A stretch of 64,000 nucleotides of DNA from Phyto melanocephala (taxonomy: Eukaryota; Arthropoda; Insecta; Diptera; Rhinophoridae), in NCBI GenBank assembly GCA_941918925.1, contig OW799236.1:68848465-68912464 (forward strand), given 5' to 3'. The notes under the pieces were generated by a model. It was not told the origin of the DNA. It searched no databases and was given only the letters and a program-made list of their open reading frames with translations. Of the stretch, positions 12,095 through 25,012 are shown piece by piece. Numbering within the stretch: position 1 is the stretch's first letter; each line of letters starts with the position of its first letter. Made by a program: the position numbers and the translations under genes.

Positions 12095-12290
12095 CGCCAT
12101 AAAAGCCTGTCTACAAGTATTTGAAAGTCTTTTTCCCATAGTAATCCATTGCCCGGGGCAATTCTGGATTCTAATCCACAGATTCTCTTTTCCTAAGTTC
12201 TTCTGCCGCTTTATTTCCATTTATGCCCATATATACCATAATCCTATTGACCTGCATAGAGGAGTTCACTTTCAACCGCCTTACACGTTA
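12095..12290 (-). pseudogene. LINE RNase H fragment
   Basis: On the minus strand the frame reads VNRIMVYMGINGNKAAEELRKRESVD, a decayed version of the RNase H block W-x-P-x-H-x-G-x-x-GN-x-x-AD-x-LA seen at 4412-4477. It then becomes noisy, with a TAG directly after. The match is short, so assignment to the same LINE family as 4292-5068 is inference. Confidence 0.5.
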
Positions 12291-12694
12291 TATAGCCGAA
12301 TGGCTAACAATAAGAATAAGAATTAATATAATAATAAGAATTATAATAATGAAAGAAATCCTTACATTACTTTGATTGCTTGCCTCATGTGCCTGTGAAT
12401 CGTATCCAAATTTTGCTTAATCATTTTCTAAGAGTCCTCCAATTAACACACAACAAATAAGTGACAGTTGTAAGCGATTGTTGCTTATGCTATCACCGTG
12501 TTATCCTAATGCGAGACTCCCCTCTTTTGGCCGTTAACCCGTTTTCACTAAACTAAAATTCTTTTTGCCTTTTTTATCCTTGTTTCAACATCATCATTCT
12601 AAGTCAGTTTTGTTACGATTATTTTGGTTTCCAAAAGCATTAAGGATATGTATTCTTCTGTCTTACCATGGCGTGCTTAGCCATCCATCTATTT
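12291..12694. other. Spacer, nothing recognised
   Basis: AT-rich, contains a short (AATAAG/AAT)-type simple stretch at about 12309-12350. No gene or repeat terminus identified. Confidence 0.3.
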
Positions 12695-13682
12695 ATTATC
12701 CCTTCACCAGTGGTACACAAGGGTATATATAGCTTTGTCATTCTGTTTGTAATTTCTACAATTTCCATTTCCGACCCCATAAAGTATATGTTTTCTGAAA
12801 GCCTATAAATAGAGAGTCCATTAGCCATATCCGTCTGCACGTCTGTCCGCATGTTGGTTGAAATCATCTTTTAGAAGCAACCATATATTCCTCAGATCTG
12901 TGTATGACATCAATCTTTTGAAAATATCCAGAAATTGAAATTCAACAAAATCGCTCCATAACTTTCTGAGATATGAACAAAAAAAAACAGGACTACCTCT
13001 GTTCTTCCCATATTTTCAACACCAAAATTAAAAATTTTCAGCCATGGAATAATTTATAGGTACCTTTGCAACTATTTCTAGATATAAAACACCTCTAGAG
13101 ATATTCGTGAAAAGTTTTTGATAAACCGGGCTCTAATACGTAAAGTTGTAGACAAATTTTTTTTTAAATATATTTTCTCAAAATTTACAAACGAAAATCA
13201 GCTTCTAGAAAACCGAGAAAGAGAATATTGATATTATCTGAAAGGACTTGACTAGGACAATAAAAGCACCTTAAAAAACTTTAAATTTATGTTGGCCGCC
13301 ACTACAAAATGGCGGACAATAAATTTATATATGGGTCAAATCTGGTATTTTAAAATGTAACTTCTTGATCCCCCTCCATAAATTAAAGTGCTTGACCAGT
13401 AGAATACAGTAAATTATTAAAAAAAAATGGTATATCCAAGATGGCGTCTAAAACAAAATGGCGGATGAAATGTTTTTAACCCCATCAATATGGGTCTTGA
13501 CTAGTAGAATACAGTTAACTGCATTAAAATTCAAAATCGAGGATGGCGTCGGAAATAATAAAGAAAAATGGCGTATAACATAAAATATAGGTTAAGCTAC
13601 AATGTGGGATTATACCTTTGTACATGATGGTGGAAGGTATTATCGGATTCGGCACGGCCTAATATAATACTCTTACAAGTTA
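12695..13682 (+). mobile_element. HINE/DINE-like repeat, second subfamily
   Basis: It starts with TTATTATCCCTTCACC and an AAGGGTATA return arm. It has the mini-me core with a very short (GTCY) tract (about 12827-12850). It ends with the inverted motif GGTGGAAGGTATTA, the stem-loop ATTCGGC-ACG-GCCTAAT and TACTCTTACAAGTT. The 5' motif (CCCTTCACC rather than CCCGCCACC) is shared with the copy at 49819-50564, so these two form a separate subfamily. The interior has a roughly 105-base tandem duplication marked by CTTGAC-AGTAGAATACAGT (13391 and 13496), each followed by a GATGGCGTC / AAATGGCGG motif pair. Confidence 0.65.
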
Positions 13683-15062
13683 TATCATAGAGTGCATTAT
13701 AAAGAATGCATATATAGAATGTAAAATACGTACTATCGGAAATTAATAGAATTTACAGTTCTGCTTAGTAACAAATCCCATTCAGTTAATAATACTCATA
13801 GTCAGACTTTCAATAAAGATGATTTAATTTCTGCGCAACTATTGAAATCCAACTACAAAATTTTGACGTTGGATTTTAATTTTTGCACCCTGTATCTTAT
13901 AATAAGTTACAGGAGATATTTTATTATTAAGCGCGGTCTACCGGTTCGAGAAAATCTCTTGCAGTCCTGTTAAAATCAAACAAAAAATCCTGGCTCAAGA
14001 TTGTAAAATTCTGGTGTTATGATGTCAACGATATGCTCCTTGCAGTAACAAATTTTATCCCTATTTTAAACAATAAAATATATTATGATCTTTCTTTGTT
14101 CAGTTGTGAATCATTTAATGACTTATATTATTTGTAATCTGAAAAAAATCTATATAAAAAATTATCATCCCAGAAATTATTCAAGTTAGTCACACACGCT
14201 CTATTAGAATTTCTTGTATTTATTAATGTCAATTATTGGTGATGTAATATATTTCGAAAATCATAATATTTAACATTGGAAATTTATTCCACAAAAATAG
14301 TTCACAATGAAGTGTACTTGTATTTTACTTCTAGTTATATTTTAATTTACACACTTAATTATAAAGATAAAACATTTCTAAAGTTTCAAGCTACTACTAA
14401 AATTTATAATGATTAATTTTTGGTAAGTCTTTGGACATGAGTGGATAGATAAATGTATTTGTTGGATATATAATCTTTATAAATGATATAAAGGAAAACT
14501 CCATTCCTAGATAGTTTTAATGTATAAATAATATATTTTCTGTAAAAAGTGTTTTTGTTTTGTTATGCTTCTTTTTTGTTCTTCTTTGCCATTAAATTAT
14601 AACTCATGTTTTCTTAAAACCAAAAACAATACGACTTGGAGTTTTGGAAACATTTCTTACCATACAGTGATTTATATTCATATATGAATACGGTTTGCCT
14701 TATAACTGTGTGAGATTATTTGCTATTCAGTTAACTCAACTCAATAAGATTCATTGTTAATAGTATTTGTTTAATGTTCTTATGAATGACAAAAAAGTAA
14801 GTTATTACGCTCATAGCAAAAAAAAAAACACACACACACACACATATTTTTGTATCTCCGATTTGATTATAAATATTTTGTACACATATTTCGATGGCTT
14901 AAAATAAAGATGTTGTATTTAAAAAAAAAACTACATCAAACCATAATTAATTTTTGTACTTCAAAACAAACAAGTCAATAAATATTATCTCAAAAATTTG
15001 TATACACCAACTATATTTAATCTTAACATAATACAAAAAATTTTAAGTTTTTTAAATTAATA
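13683..15062. other. AT-rich spacer with a CA microsatellite
   Basis: No gene recognised. A (CA)n tract lies at 14829-14845 after a poly(A) run. The region is otherwise dense in stop codons in all frames. Confidence 0.4.
14829..14845. repeat. (CA)n microsatellite
   Basis: Eight or so CA units following a poly(A) run. A simple-sequence tract with no other significance seen. Confidence 0.8.
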
Positions 15063-15600
15063 ATTTTTTAGCCTCTGTGGTTTTCTTTACACATCTTAGC
15101 CTACATGGCGTAGACTCCACGAACTTTTTCGTAAATTCGCTTGGAATTTTGTTCTATTCTTCTATAGAGCTTTTTCCGGGGTTTCTTTGGTGGTTCAAAT
15201 AATCGCAAATATTCTTGGTGTCTGGTATAGCCATTCCATTTCCATTCCTTCAGCAATTGGAATGTATGCTTGGGATCATTGTCATGGTGAAAAATCCAAT
15301 GTCCAGACAAACCTAATTTGGCAACGCTTTTTGCTAGATTTTTTTCTAAAATCCGTATATAGCCTTGAGCATTCACTGACGTATCAACGCAATCAAGCTC
15401 GCCAACACCTAAAACTGCAATGAACCCCAAAACATAACCGAGTCGCCGTCATGTTAAACAATGCCTTGAATATTTTTTATTTCAAAATTTCCTGTGTTTT
15501 TCTCCACCGAAAATCTCAAACTTATTCTTATCGGCGAAGAGAATGTCTTTTGAAAGTTGAAATTCTTGTTCTACTTTTCAGCGTAATGCATACGATTCCT
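15063..15600 (-). pseudogene. Tc1-type transposase, C-terminal half, decayed
   Basis: On the minus strand the order of conserved blocks is that of Tc1 transposases: LFADKNKFEIFGG (first catalytic Asp, about 15540-15505), GDSVMFWG (about 15445), VNAQGYIRILEKNL, then HHDNDPKHTFQLLKEW (second Asp, about 15290-15240), and in a shifted frame near 15090 a C-terminal VESTPCRLR-type end. The third-acid block (SPDLNPIE-like) is degraded to EYLRLFEPP and several stops and frameshifts occur. Terminal inverted repeats were not found. The element family is cut-and-paste with TA targets. Confidence 0.78.
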
Positions 15601-16559
15601 TTAATTTATGTCACTGTTATAGCAACATTTATTTATTTATTTATTATAGTTTTGGATGACCTTTTTTGACTCATTTTGACAAATTTAACAATTTTGACAA
15701 ATTGCAATTAGTCCAAATGTCTGCAAGAGTCTGGAATAATTTCAGTTTATCATCTGTCACTTCCCCTATTTAATTTTATTGCTTTGAGGTCATATATTGG
15801 ACCACTTATAGTTATTGATCAAAATAATCTAAGATTCAAAAAAGTGTAATGGCAAACGTCACTACGTTTATTTTTCCTGAAACAAATTATCTGATTTCTA
15901 TTTATATTATCGTATTTTCAAGCTTAAATAAATACTTTCTTCCTTAAATGGCCATACCGACTAATTTAAATCCACCATCTATGTATCAGTTACGATTGAC
16001 TACGAAATAATACAACTTATTTTGTATGTGATTATAAAACACAGGTAAGTCGCGACTTCTATCAATATGTATGCCGAGTCTTAACTATCGTTCTTTAAAA
16101 CTGGGAAATCAAAAGTTTTTGCGTTTCATATTATATCTCTAACATTTTTTTTCTTTTCATTTTTTTATCAAAATAATTTTCTGAACTCACTGTAAACGGA
16201 ACAAATACCATTTGTACATCAAAACGTTGTGAGTACGTTTATGCTTAAAAATTTCAAATTTCATTAAGGGGCTGCCAAATTTTAGCTATTGACATTAGTC
16301 TTCCCAGCTCCCGAAATATAAATAGTTTCCCCCGTAAAAAATGTATTTATTTATTTTTGACATGTGGCAATGCAAAAATGTTCACTCACTGTAGATTTCT
16401 ATTTCACCATGAATAGACAAAGAAATGTACAACATTTTCAAATCGTTAATTTTTACTATAAAAATTCTTGTGTATGCAAAATGTATTTCGTTGTTTGCGA
16501 AGAGTGTATATTGCTGCTTTACCGTTTAGTGTTAATAAAAATCAGGGTAGTTCCATTCG
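15601..16559. other. Spacer, possible remains of Tc1 N-terminus
   Basis: This would be the place for the N-terminal half of the Tc1 gene on the minus strand, but I see no helix-turn-helix motif and many stops. Includes a (TTTA)n stretch near 15628-15645. No other feature. Confidence 0.3.
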
Positions 16560-16700
16560 ATATGACATGGTCAATAATTGGGCAAGATATCCAACGATGA
16601 CTAGTGACTTTTTTCTGCCTAAAATTGAGAAATTGGACTTAGTTGAAATATGGTTTCTACTAGACGTTGCCACGCACGTACTCATAGACGAGTTTTATAA
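16560..16700 (+). pseudogene. Mariner-type transposase fragment
   Basis: The short frame MTSDFFLPKIEKLDLVEIWFLLDVATH matches the block ending in the second catalytic Asp of mariner transposases (usual form: ...PKIEELDLDDIWFQQDGATCHT). Only about 45 residues are recognisable; the glutamines and glycine around the Asp are changed. Flanking sequence is not recognisable and no terminal repeat was found. Confidence 0.5.
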
Positions 16701-16759
16701 AAAAAAATTCATTTTACGTTTAAGAACCGCCCATTTTCTGCATATTAACTAGACTAGTT

Positions 16760-19250
16760 TTCTGAGTACATGTGAAGTCTTTCGTTTACAGAAACAAGAC
16801 AGCTTTAATATCTGCAATGGAACACTACAGCTGCAATTGGTAAAACACAGAAATTTAAGCTTAAACAGAGAAAACAGTACCGGTTGTGAATCCGCAATTT
16901 TTGCCAATCGCATAATAGTTTATTTGAATTTTACGGTTATATCTTCAGAATATCGTTTCGGAATATAAATATGTACTCAACACACTAATAAATTACGATT
17001 GTTACAATAGAAATTTTATAATCACAAATGAAAAGTTCTATTGTAGGAACTGAACCATTCGATTGGTAATGAATGTGATTTTCTGGGTGTAGGGACGGAC
17101 CACTGATAGCGGACAACACTTAATTAAAATATACAGCTCTATACACGATTTGCTACCTGAAAAGTGAAAGTCAAAAGTTTGCTTGGGGCTCTGGAGTCGA
17201 AATGGAACTCCATTTTTTAAAGTTGACTCTAGTTTCAAAGATATTTCATTGTAATGCAGTTTCATAACATATATCAACATTACAACGATTAACCTAATTT
17301 ATAATATTTTAATTTGTCTAGTACATATTGTAAAACATTTGCAAAAAAAATACATTTTCGTTTTTTATTAATTTGAAAAGCACATCAACCAAATGACCGG
17401 CTTAAATATTTTCAGAGACTTTTTTAATATATAAGCCATTGACACAGTGATACCATTTTAAAAACGCAAATACTAAAATATACAAATTATTTCGCAAGAA
17501 ATAAAATCTGGCTCTTGATACCAGATTTTGAATCTCTATTTCAGGCTATCAACGTTCAGTCAACGGCCAGCTCTTAAAACAGTATTCATTTCTACATTTG
17601 AAAAATATTTGAAAAAATTAATGAAATTGGTGAACTGTAGTTTAAAGTCGTCAAAGCATAAAATAAAAGTTTAACTTGATAAAATGCAGCTGAAATAATC
17701 AGTTTTACCTATGTTTGATTTTCTATGACTCTGAACTCTAATAATTACATATGATGTTTTAATTGTTGTCGTAATAAAGATTTATTAAAATTATCTTGCT
17801 ATAACACTTTAGCACACTATAAAATACTAACAACTATTTTCTTCTATTACTACTGCATAACTTATCTGGCCATAAAGTGTAATCGATTACACTTATGTTA
17901 CACAATTGTCTTAAAAGTTAACCATTTATTTTGGTTTCATTTTTAATGACATTCTCGTACATTATAGCCAGCCCACACATATCAACCATTAAGGAACTTA
18001 TATTCAAAACATACTTTTTTCAAGATTTCTCTACTTTATCGAACAAAGAATAAATATAGAATCAGAAAAAAAAGCTGTACTTTTCTGTATAATCATAGCA
18101 TATGCTAGTCAGGAATGCACAACACCCATACACTTGGCTATATGTACATCCGTACACACATACACTGATATAAGTGATTGATGACATCGATAAGTTGTTA
18201 TAAATTACACAAGATTTTATTCGACTTCATATTATGGAGTACAAATACAGTTAGAAATTTGTTATTCTTTAATATGGACAAACTCACACATAAGAGAATG
18301 TATATATTTATGTGTGTGCAAGTGTTTGTGTAAATGATAACGTAACATTTGATTTATATTTAGTTCTAAGATTTGTATGTAGAGACATGTGCAAATGTTC
18401 TTGTTTAAAGTACCAGATAGAAAAAGACAACTTGAGTTGTTGCAAGATAATTTATGTGAAAGTAGTTGGTGTTTTAGAGTGGAATAATAGACATGTTTGG
18501 AAATAAGTAAAATTTGTGGTTGCGAAACTTATTAAATTCTGTTATTAATGTAGTTCAAACTAAAACGAACTGGAGTAACCATTATGTCTTAAAACAGTCT
18601 GTGGGTTAAAGCGTAACTCGTACCGCATTTGAAATTTGTCTAAAACATTTATTTTTCCCAATTTACGTCTTGTTTGATACTCATACATATTTCAAAAGTC
18701 TTTATAAAGTATTGGCACTTTTTTCTCTTTTCTGTTTCTTAAAGAGATTACGGAATACTTGATAATATTTGTATGTATTTATAACCTACAAATGCATCTT
18801 ACATTCAACATACTTTAATGTGGCACTCTAAAGTACACAACTAATCTTTTTATCCATTTATTTCTAATGCCATATATGTATGAAAGTGTAAGGAAATTGA
18901 ACAAAAAGAATATTGGAGATTACAGTGAATAAAATTAACTTGTAACATTCCTGTTTCTTTTTTGTCACTCGATTACGGTTAAAGGTCAAATAGCTTAAAT
19001 AAATAAATAATAAGAAATACTTACTTTGACAATTTTATTTATTAAGCAAAACAATGTTATAATAATGGAACAATTGATAATAATTCAACTATTTAATACA
19101 AGTTTAATATTATTAAGCAAGATTTGTATGCCATATAGAATTTTTTTATTTATTTTTTCTCTTAGAATAATAGTTTTAGTGTTGCCATTTTAGCATATAC
19201 AGTAGTTATAACTTTTGAAGTCTTAAAGGAGATAAATTAATTCGTTTCTG
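16760..19250. other. AT-rich intergenic sequence, no gene seen
   Basis: Only chance ORFs, for example the minus-strand frame at 17038-17280, which has no recognisable motif. No repeats recognised. Confidence 0.35.
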
Positions 19251-19254
19251 ATTA

Positions 19255-19690
19255 GTCTTGAGTACTCCAAGACCTTCGATGTAGTGGATCATACTACTTT
19301 AGTCTATGATCAAAAACTTCTTTAACTTTTTTCATCACCCGTAAAGCTTGTATCTTTCTACGTTAGAAGTCCTTGACAATCAGTAGCTGTGAAAGATAAT
19401 TCCCTCATCCCCAGTAATCCAGCGTGAACTACTTTAAGGATTAATTCGGAGTTATGCTGTTTTCCTTGTACGTTAAAAATTTGCTTTAACAGATATCCTA
19501 TTGTTAAATATATATTAACGCAGACGACATTTAGCTATACCTAAGTTGCTCGTTCCAAACGAATAATGTTAAAAATTAATTTCGACCTGAAAGAAATTTA
19601 CCTTTGGGCTACGGGAAATGGACGGAGCAAAAAATCGAATGTTAATGTTGTACAAAACAAAAGAGTTGTCTCATCTTTGAATGATGACAA
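19255..19690 (+). pseudogene. LINE reverse transcriptase relic (jockey/CR1-like)
   Basis: Two reverse-transcriptase blocks survive in order. The frame near 19258-19320 reads LEYSKTFDVVDHTTL, matching the D-x-S-K-A-F-D-x-V-D-H block of non-LTR reverse transcriptases. Near 19515-19545 a second frame reads NADDI then LYLSC, the Y/x-ADD catalytic block followed by the usual QLYLS. After it comes FDLKEIYLWATGNG, resembling the L-x-x-I-x-x-W-x-x-x-N-x-L segment of the same families. Several frameshifts and stops lie between. The order and spacing (about 250 bases between A- and C-type blocks) support a true relic. Confidence 0.72.
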
Positions 19691-22600
19691 ACGACGTAAA
19701 AATTAATTTTTTTCCATTAGCCAAAATCAGAAAATAATATGCAATATTTTCCTTGAATGGACTGGTCGCATTTGCACTTTTTTGGGTCATGTTCTGTGGC
19801 CATTTGCGTATCTACATAATTTTCTGGCGGTGACGAAAGTTTTAAGAAATTAAGCGTTCATTCAAAATCTGTAACTGAGCTAATTTTATATGAATATTAA
19901 ATTGGAAAAGTTATTTTTTCAAATTCTAGTTACGACAATGTCTGTGATAACTTCAAACTTAACGTGTGGTTGTAAGCTTTTTGTGTTCAATTTCGCAATC
20001 ATCTTTTTGGAGCGTATGCTACATAAAACCGTATATTCATTTCTTTATTTTATTCTCGATAGGAACTTGTGTTTAGTTAACTTTCGTTAGGCATTGTTTG
20101 GGGCCATACATATGAAAATCTTTTAATTTTAAATATACCAATTTTTACCGAGAACTAATCGAACAATACCTTCATAATTTATTTTAGAACAAGTAATGCG
20201 ACTGGGATTTAACTACTTTAATAGTATGTACACAAGCTTAGTATGTAGTTTATAAAATACACATATAATTATTTAATTTCCAAACCTTGAATAGACCAAC
20301 ATGGGTAGATATTAATAGTGTCGAAAGGTAAACCATTTGCTATAGTATGAAAAGTGCAGTGCAGCTCAGCTTGTAATATAAGGGTAAATGAGATATGTAA
20401 CGAGAATACTTATCTGATAAAAGAGCAGAAGGGGATTCATGTTTTATTATGTTTAAGTAAATATACAAATTAAAAAGATAAGATATATATGTATAACGAT
20501 GTTAAGCCGAAGAATGAGTTGACGGTTCTAGGGCACTTGAAAAACTAGAAAGAAAAAAAAATACATATCCGAAAATGAATCATAACTTTTACAGCTGGAA
20601 AACTGTGGAGTGTAAAAAATAACTTAATTCAAAATAATGATCTCCAAAGAATATAAATCCATACATAATTTTCCAATATAAATTAAATTACTTTTCAAAA
20701 AACCCTATTGAACATGTATAGACATAGCACCTGGATAACATTTTGTATTTATCAAACTCTTTAGGGTTAAACGAAGCAAGAAAGGTAGGAATGTTTGATG
20801 AAGGAATTTATAATTTTTCACTGTTATCCTTAACCAGATATCATTAGATCTGTATGCAGCTATTATCACATTTTTTCACAAACTTCCAAAACCACAAGAA
20901 TTTGTGTTTGTTTATTCACATTTGGTAAAACTAGCTGACATACACGCACATACAAATATGTATGCACTTATGGGTAATTTTACAAATGCATACTGACCAA
21001 ACTCATTAATTTGTTTAGGTTGGCAAAGGAAATTTAAGCTTCCAACTAACACAAAGTTTAATTATTGCGGTTATTCAACTAGATATAAGATTAGATGAGA
21101 TTGCAAATGCATTCAGCACAAACAATTACACTTGGATACCGAGCACATCAGATTGGAGTATTTAAGAAATTTCACATGAAATTAAAAAATAGATTAAGAT
21201 GCTAAAGAGAAACTAATTTTAGGTTATTAGTATTGATATTTAATGTGTTTTAATTTGAAAAACTATTTGTGTGATTGATAAAGAAATATTACTTTAAGAT
21301 GTACAAATGTTCTTACTATAACGTATAAGTGTACGTTTGGTATATGGGTTCCCATAAAAATTTTCTCATTTTGATGGATATAAGAAAATTACTAGTCTTG
21401 AGTTAGATTTAAAATAAAAATGTTATGCTGACGCTCGATAAATGAAAATCAAAAAAATTATATTAAATTTTGTTTACCGAGAGATGAAATGTACAACTCA
21501 TTTATACAATCCCAAATACAATATTTTTTTTACTGGTAAAGTCTTATCTATAATATATTGTAAAAAAAAAAAACAGAGATATAATAGCTATCGACAACTT
21601 TTTATAAATACAAATATTTTAAAATTTCTTGAATAAAAATTTGGTAAAAATTATTTTCAAGAAAAAATAATTTTAGATATAGTATGAGGGACTTAACGTA
21701 AAAGGGGTCCAAGTGACTTACGTTTAAGAATGAAAAAAAAGAAATAAAGCTAAATTGAATTAAATAATATTAGATTCTATCTGGAATATAAATAACAACG
21801 CTATTGAGATATATTTTAATGTAGTTAGTTAGAAAAAACACCTTTAACAAATACCTAAAATTTAAATTTGAATTATGGAAGTCACACTTATATTCTTTGA
21901 TAAATGATCTTGTACCTCAAAATGATGTTAGTAGCACCTAAAAAACATAGACTAATTTTTTTAAATAACATTTAATTAATAACATATTTTATGGTTATTT
22001 ATTAAATTTCTTAGTCGTAGTCAGATTGCATGGCTACATCAAGCCTGTCTTATCCCCTTCTTTGCTTTTGAGTATTTTCAAAATTTCTTCTAATCTGTGT
22101 GGTTTGAACCACACATGGCAAATTAGTTATATTTAGCAAAAAAAAATCCTTTAGGTTCTTGAGCCTCTTGCATGTTATAAGTTTGAAGCTGTTTTTTAAG
22201 AAAGTTGTAGCAGATGTAGAGCAGATCGTTAAATATTTTGAGCTTGCATCTTTACTTACTTAAATGAAGTTTTCTTGTTCATTCGTAAGATAATCTTTGC
22301 AATTTTTGGATTCGTGGTTCTCTTTTTCGGAAATTTTTTACTTGAATTTGCCACAAGACTCTATCAATCTTGAGGTATATAAATTTGACAGAAATGTGTT
22401 TTAATAATTGCTATAATTTCAAAATTTTGGGCACACTTCACGATTGAAGTAAATAAGCCACAAAGAGCAATAATTCACTCTATTACAGCTGCTTTGATAA
22501 CAATTGCTACAACGAGTCGTTAGATTTTAACTCAAAACTTCTATGAGTTTCACCCACTAAGTCCATGTTAAAATGGAATTTTCATATATGTATGTGTGAA

Positions 22601-23404
22601 CACGAGGGTTTAAGGGCTTAAATATTCAGTGTGCTCAAAGATATAAAGGTGTTTTAATGACAAGTGCTAGAATTGGTCGCCATATTTTGCTACCGGATGA
22701 GAATAACATATTACATACATTACATATTTTTCAAATCAATTTTATAAAAAAGGCACTTGTTCCATTTTACAACAAAAAATTATTTTAAGTCTAACATCTT
22801 AAGCTGGTCTTATATACGTATAAAATAATATAAAAAAGTACATCTGTCCATATGTGTCAATTGTTTATGTGACCATATCTTAGTGGTTGTAACATTTTAA
22901 GCCAATACAATTGTGGTTAACTTGGCTAAGAAATTAAAACCTATTACTTAAAACAACAAAAACACGTAAAAATTATTTTTTTTTTAATTTTATTCCACAA
23001 AGATTGAAAGAAAAACAACATAATCATCAACAGCTTAGTAATGTTTTCATTAAACTTTTTCTTTTCCTGTTTCTAATACTGTCACAGAGAAAACTACACA
23101 TGAGTACACACACACATACTTATACTAACTGCTATATTGTGAAAGACAACATTATTTACTGATAATCTCAGAACAAGATTGCAATTTTTATCTAATTGTT
23201 GGTTTTAATTGCTGAATGGATGGCAGGCAAGTCTCTTCATGTTCCATTGAAGTGAGTCTCAAACATAGTGATGCGAAATAAGATGTCTTAGATCATTTAT
23301 GTAGTGTTTTTAAATTCTCTTGGCAAGTGTTATATTCCAACCACAGAAAGTAACTGAAGTTAAGTGTATTTACTTGGTTTATTTTGTTTTTAAAAGAAAT
23401 AAGT
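19691..23404. other. AT-rich intergenic sequence, no gene seen
   Basis: No feature recognised in 3.7 kb. 22.2-22.5 kb on the minus strand has a weak resemblance to a Tc1 helix-turn-helix region that I do not regard as supported. Confidence 0.35.
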
Positions 23405-23543
23405 TTTTATACCCGCCACCAAAAAAATGGTGGGGGTATATTCATTTTGTCATTCCGTTTGTAACACATCGAAATATCCATTTTAGACCCCATAAAGTAT
23501 ATATATTCTGAATCAGGGTTTGATTTGATGACGATCTAGCTAT

Positions 23544-23589
23544 GTCCGTCCGTCTGTCCGTCTGTCCGTCTGTCCGTCTGTCCGTCTGT
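23544..23589 (+). repeat. (GTCY)n microsatellite of the mini-me/HINE core
   Basis: About eleven GTCC/GTCT units downstream of the conserved core. Length varies between the copies in this window (short at about 2008-2025, interrupted at 161-190 on the other strand, almost lost at 36300), as expected for a microsatellite carried by a mobile repeat. Confidence 0.85.
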
Positions 23590-23969
23590 TGAAAGCACGA
23601 TAGAGGTCGCACCGAAAAAGCTAGAGGGCTCAAATTTTGCCAGAATCTTTCTTATAGACAAGGTTTGTTTGGTATTGAAAATGGGCTAAATCGGAACATT
23701 AGAAGGAGAGTTATAGCTCGTAAAGCAAGAGTAGGTCGAAAAAACCGTGTCCTTCAAACACCGAATAAAATGGAATTGTGTCCAAACGCATTAAAGTAGA
23801 GTCATGAAACTTCGAATATATATTTCTCGAGTCAAAACAATATTTCTCCCCAAAAAATTATCAAAATCTATGCATTAGGAGAGGAGTTATTGATCAAAAT
23901 GTACGAAAATTTATACCGCACAGTGTATTTTTCGGTATATTTAAAAACAAAAACGTCATAAAAGCAACA

Positions 23970-24920
23970 AAATTGGATGTACGACTCTGAAATTTTGCAC
24001 ACTTTGTTTTTTGGTGAGACGCTTTTTTGTAACGGAAAATCAATGTGCCACGCCCACTTTTACGCCCACCTCCCATATAACGTTTTACCTAAAATTCATA
24101 TAATTTCTCTATTAATAAAGATTTTGGAATAACAAAGAGCTATATTGAAACACCTAAGTTGTACTCATTAGCAAAAACAACTTTGACACGCCTACTATAA
24201 CGCCCACTTTTCACGTTATCTACCCTAAATGAAATTTAAAAGCTCATAAAACCGCCAAAATTAGAGGTATGATGATAAAATTTGCTACGTATATCCCCCT
24301 AGACAATGTCATTACTGTGCAAGAAAATTAAGGTGCCACGCCCATATAACGTTTTACCTAAAATTCATATAATTTCTCTATTAATAATGATTTGGGAATA
24401 ATAAAGGGCTGTATTGAAACACCTAAGTTGTACTCATTCGCAAAAACAACTTTGACACGCCTACTATAACGCCCACTTTTCACGTTGTCTACCGTTAATG
24501 AAATTTAAAAGCTCATAAAACCGCCAAAATTAGAGGTATGATGATAAAATTTGCTACGTATATCCCCCTAGGCAATGTCATTACTGTGCCAGAAAATTAA
24601 GGTGCCACGCCCACTTTTACGCTCACCTCCCATATAACGTTTTAACTAAAATTCATATAATTTCTCTATTAATAAAGATTTTGGAATAATAAAGGGCTAT
24701 ATTGAAATATCTAAGTTGTACTCATTAGCAAAAATAACTTTGACACGCCTACTATATCGCCCACTTTTCACGTTATCTACTGTTAATGAAATTTAAAAGC
24801 TCATAAAACCGCCAAAATTAGAGGTATGATGATCAAATTTGCTACGAATATCCTTCTAATCAATGTAATCGTTTTTGGGAAAATAAAGGACTATATTGAA
24901 ATATCTAAGTTGTATTTATT
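23970..24920 (+). repeat. Tandem array, unit about 270-290 bases
   Basis: The marker CGTTTTACCT/CGTTTTAACT recurs at 24081, 24350 and 24638, giving spacings of 269 and 288. Each unit carries CGCCCAC / CACGCCTACT blocks and AGGTATGATGATAAAATTTG. The 269 unit lacks a 19-base piece between two CGCCCA(C) boxes. The copy at 1867-3832 has the same array with different copy age. The array is inside the HINE and grows or shrinks independently in each copy. Confidence 0.8.
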
Positions 24921-25012
24921 AGCAGAAACTTTATTGACACGCCTACTTTAACGCCCACTTTCATTGAAAGACTACATTTACAAAAGCATTTTAGTAGCAT
25001 ATCGAAGTTATA

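Noticed and set aside
17038..17280. 80-codon minus-strand ORF as a transposase or host exon
   Set aside because: No recognisable motif and no neighbouring coding signal.
22200..22460. Minus-strand resemblance to a Tc1 helix-turn-helix region (KRTTNPKIAKIILRMNKK)
   Set aside because: Short, low-complexity Lys-rich match without downstream catalytic blocks.
23544..24920. Regular repeats as a CRISPR array
   Set aside because: Microsatellite units of 4 bases and tandem units of about 280 bases without spacers, in a eukaryotic repeat.
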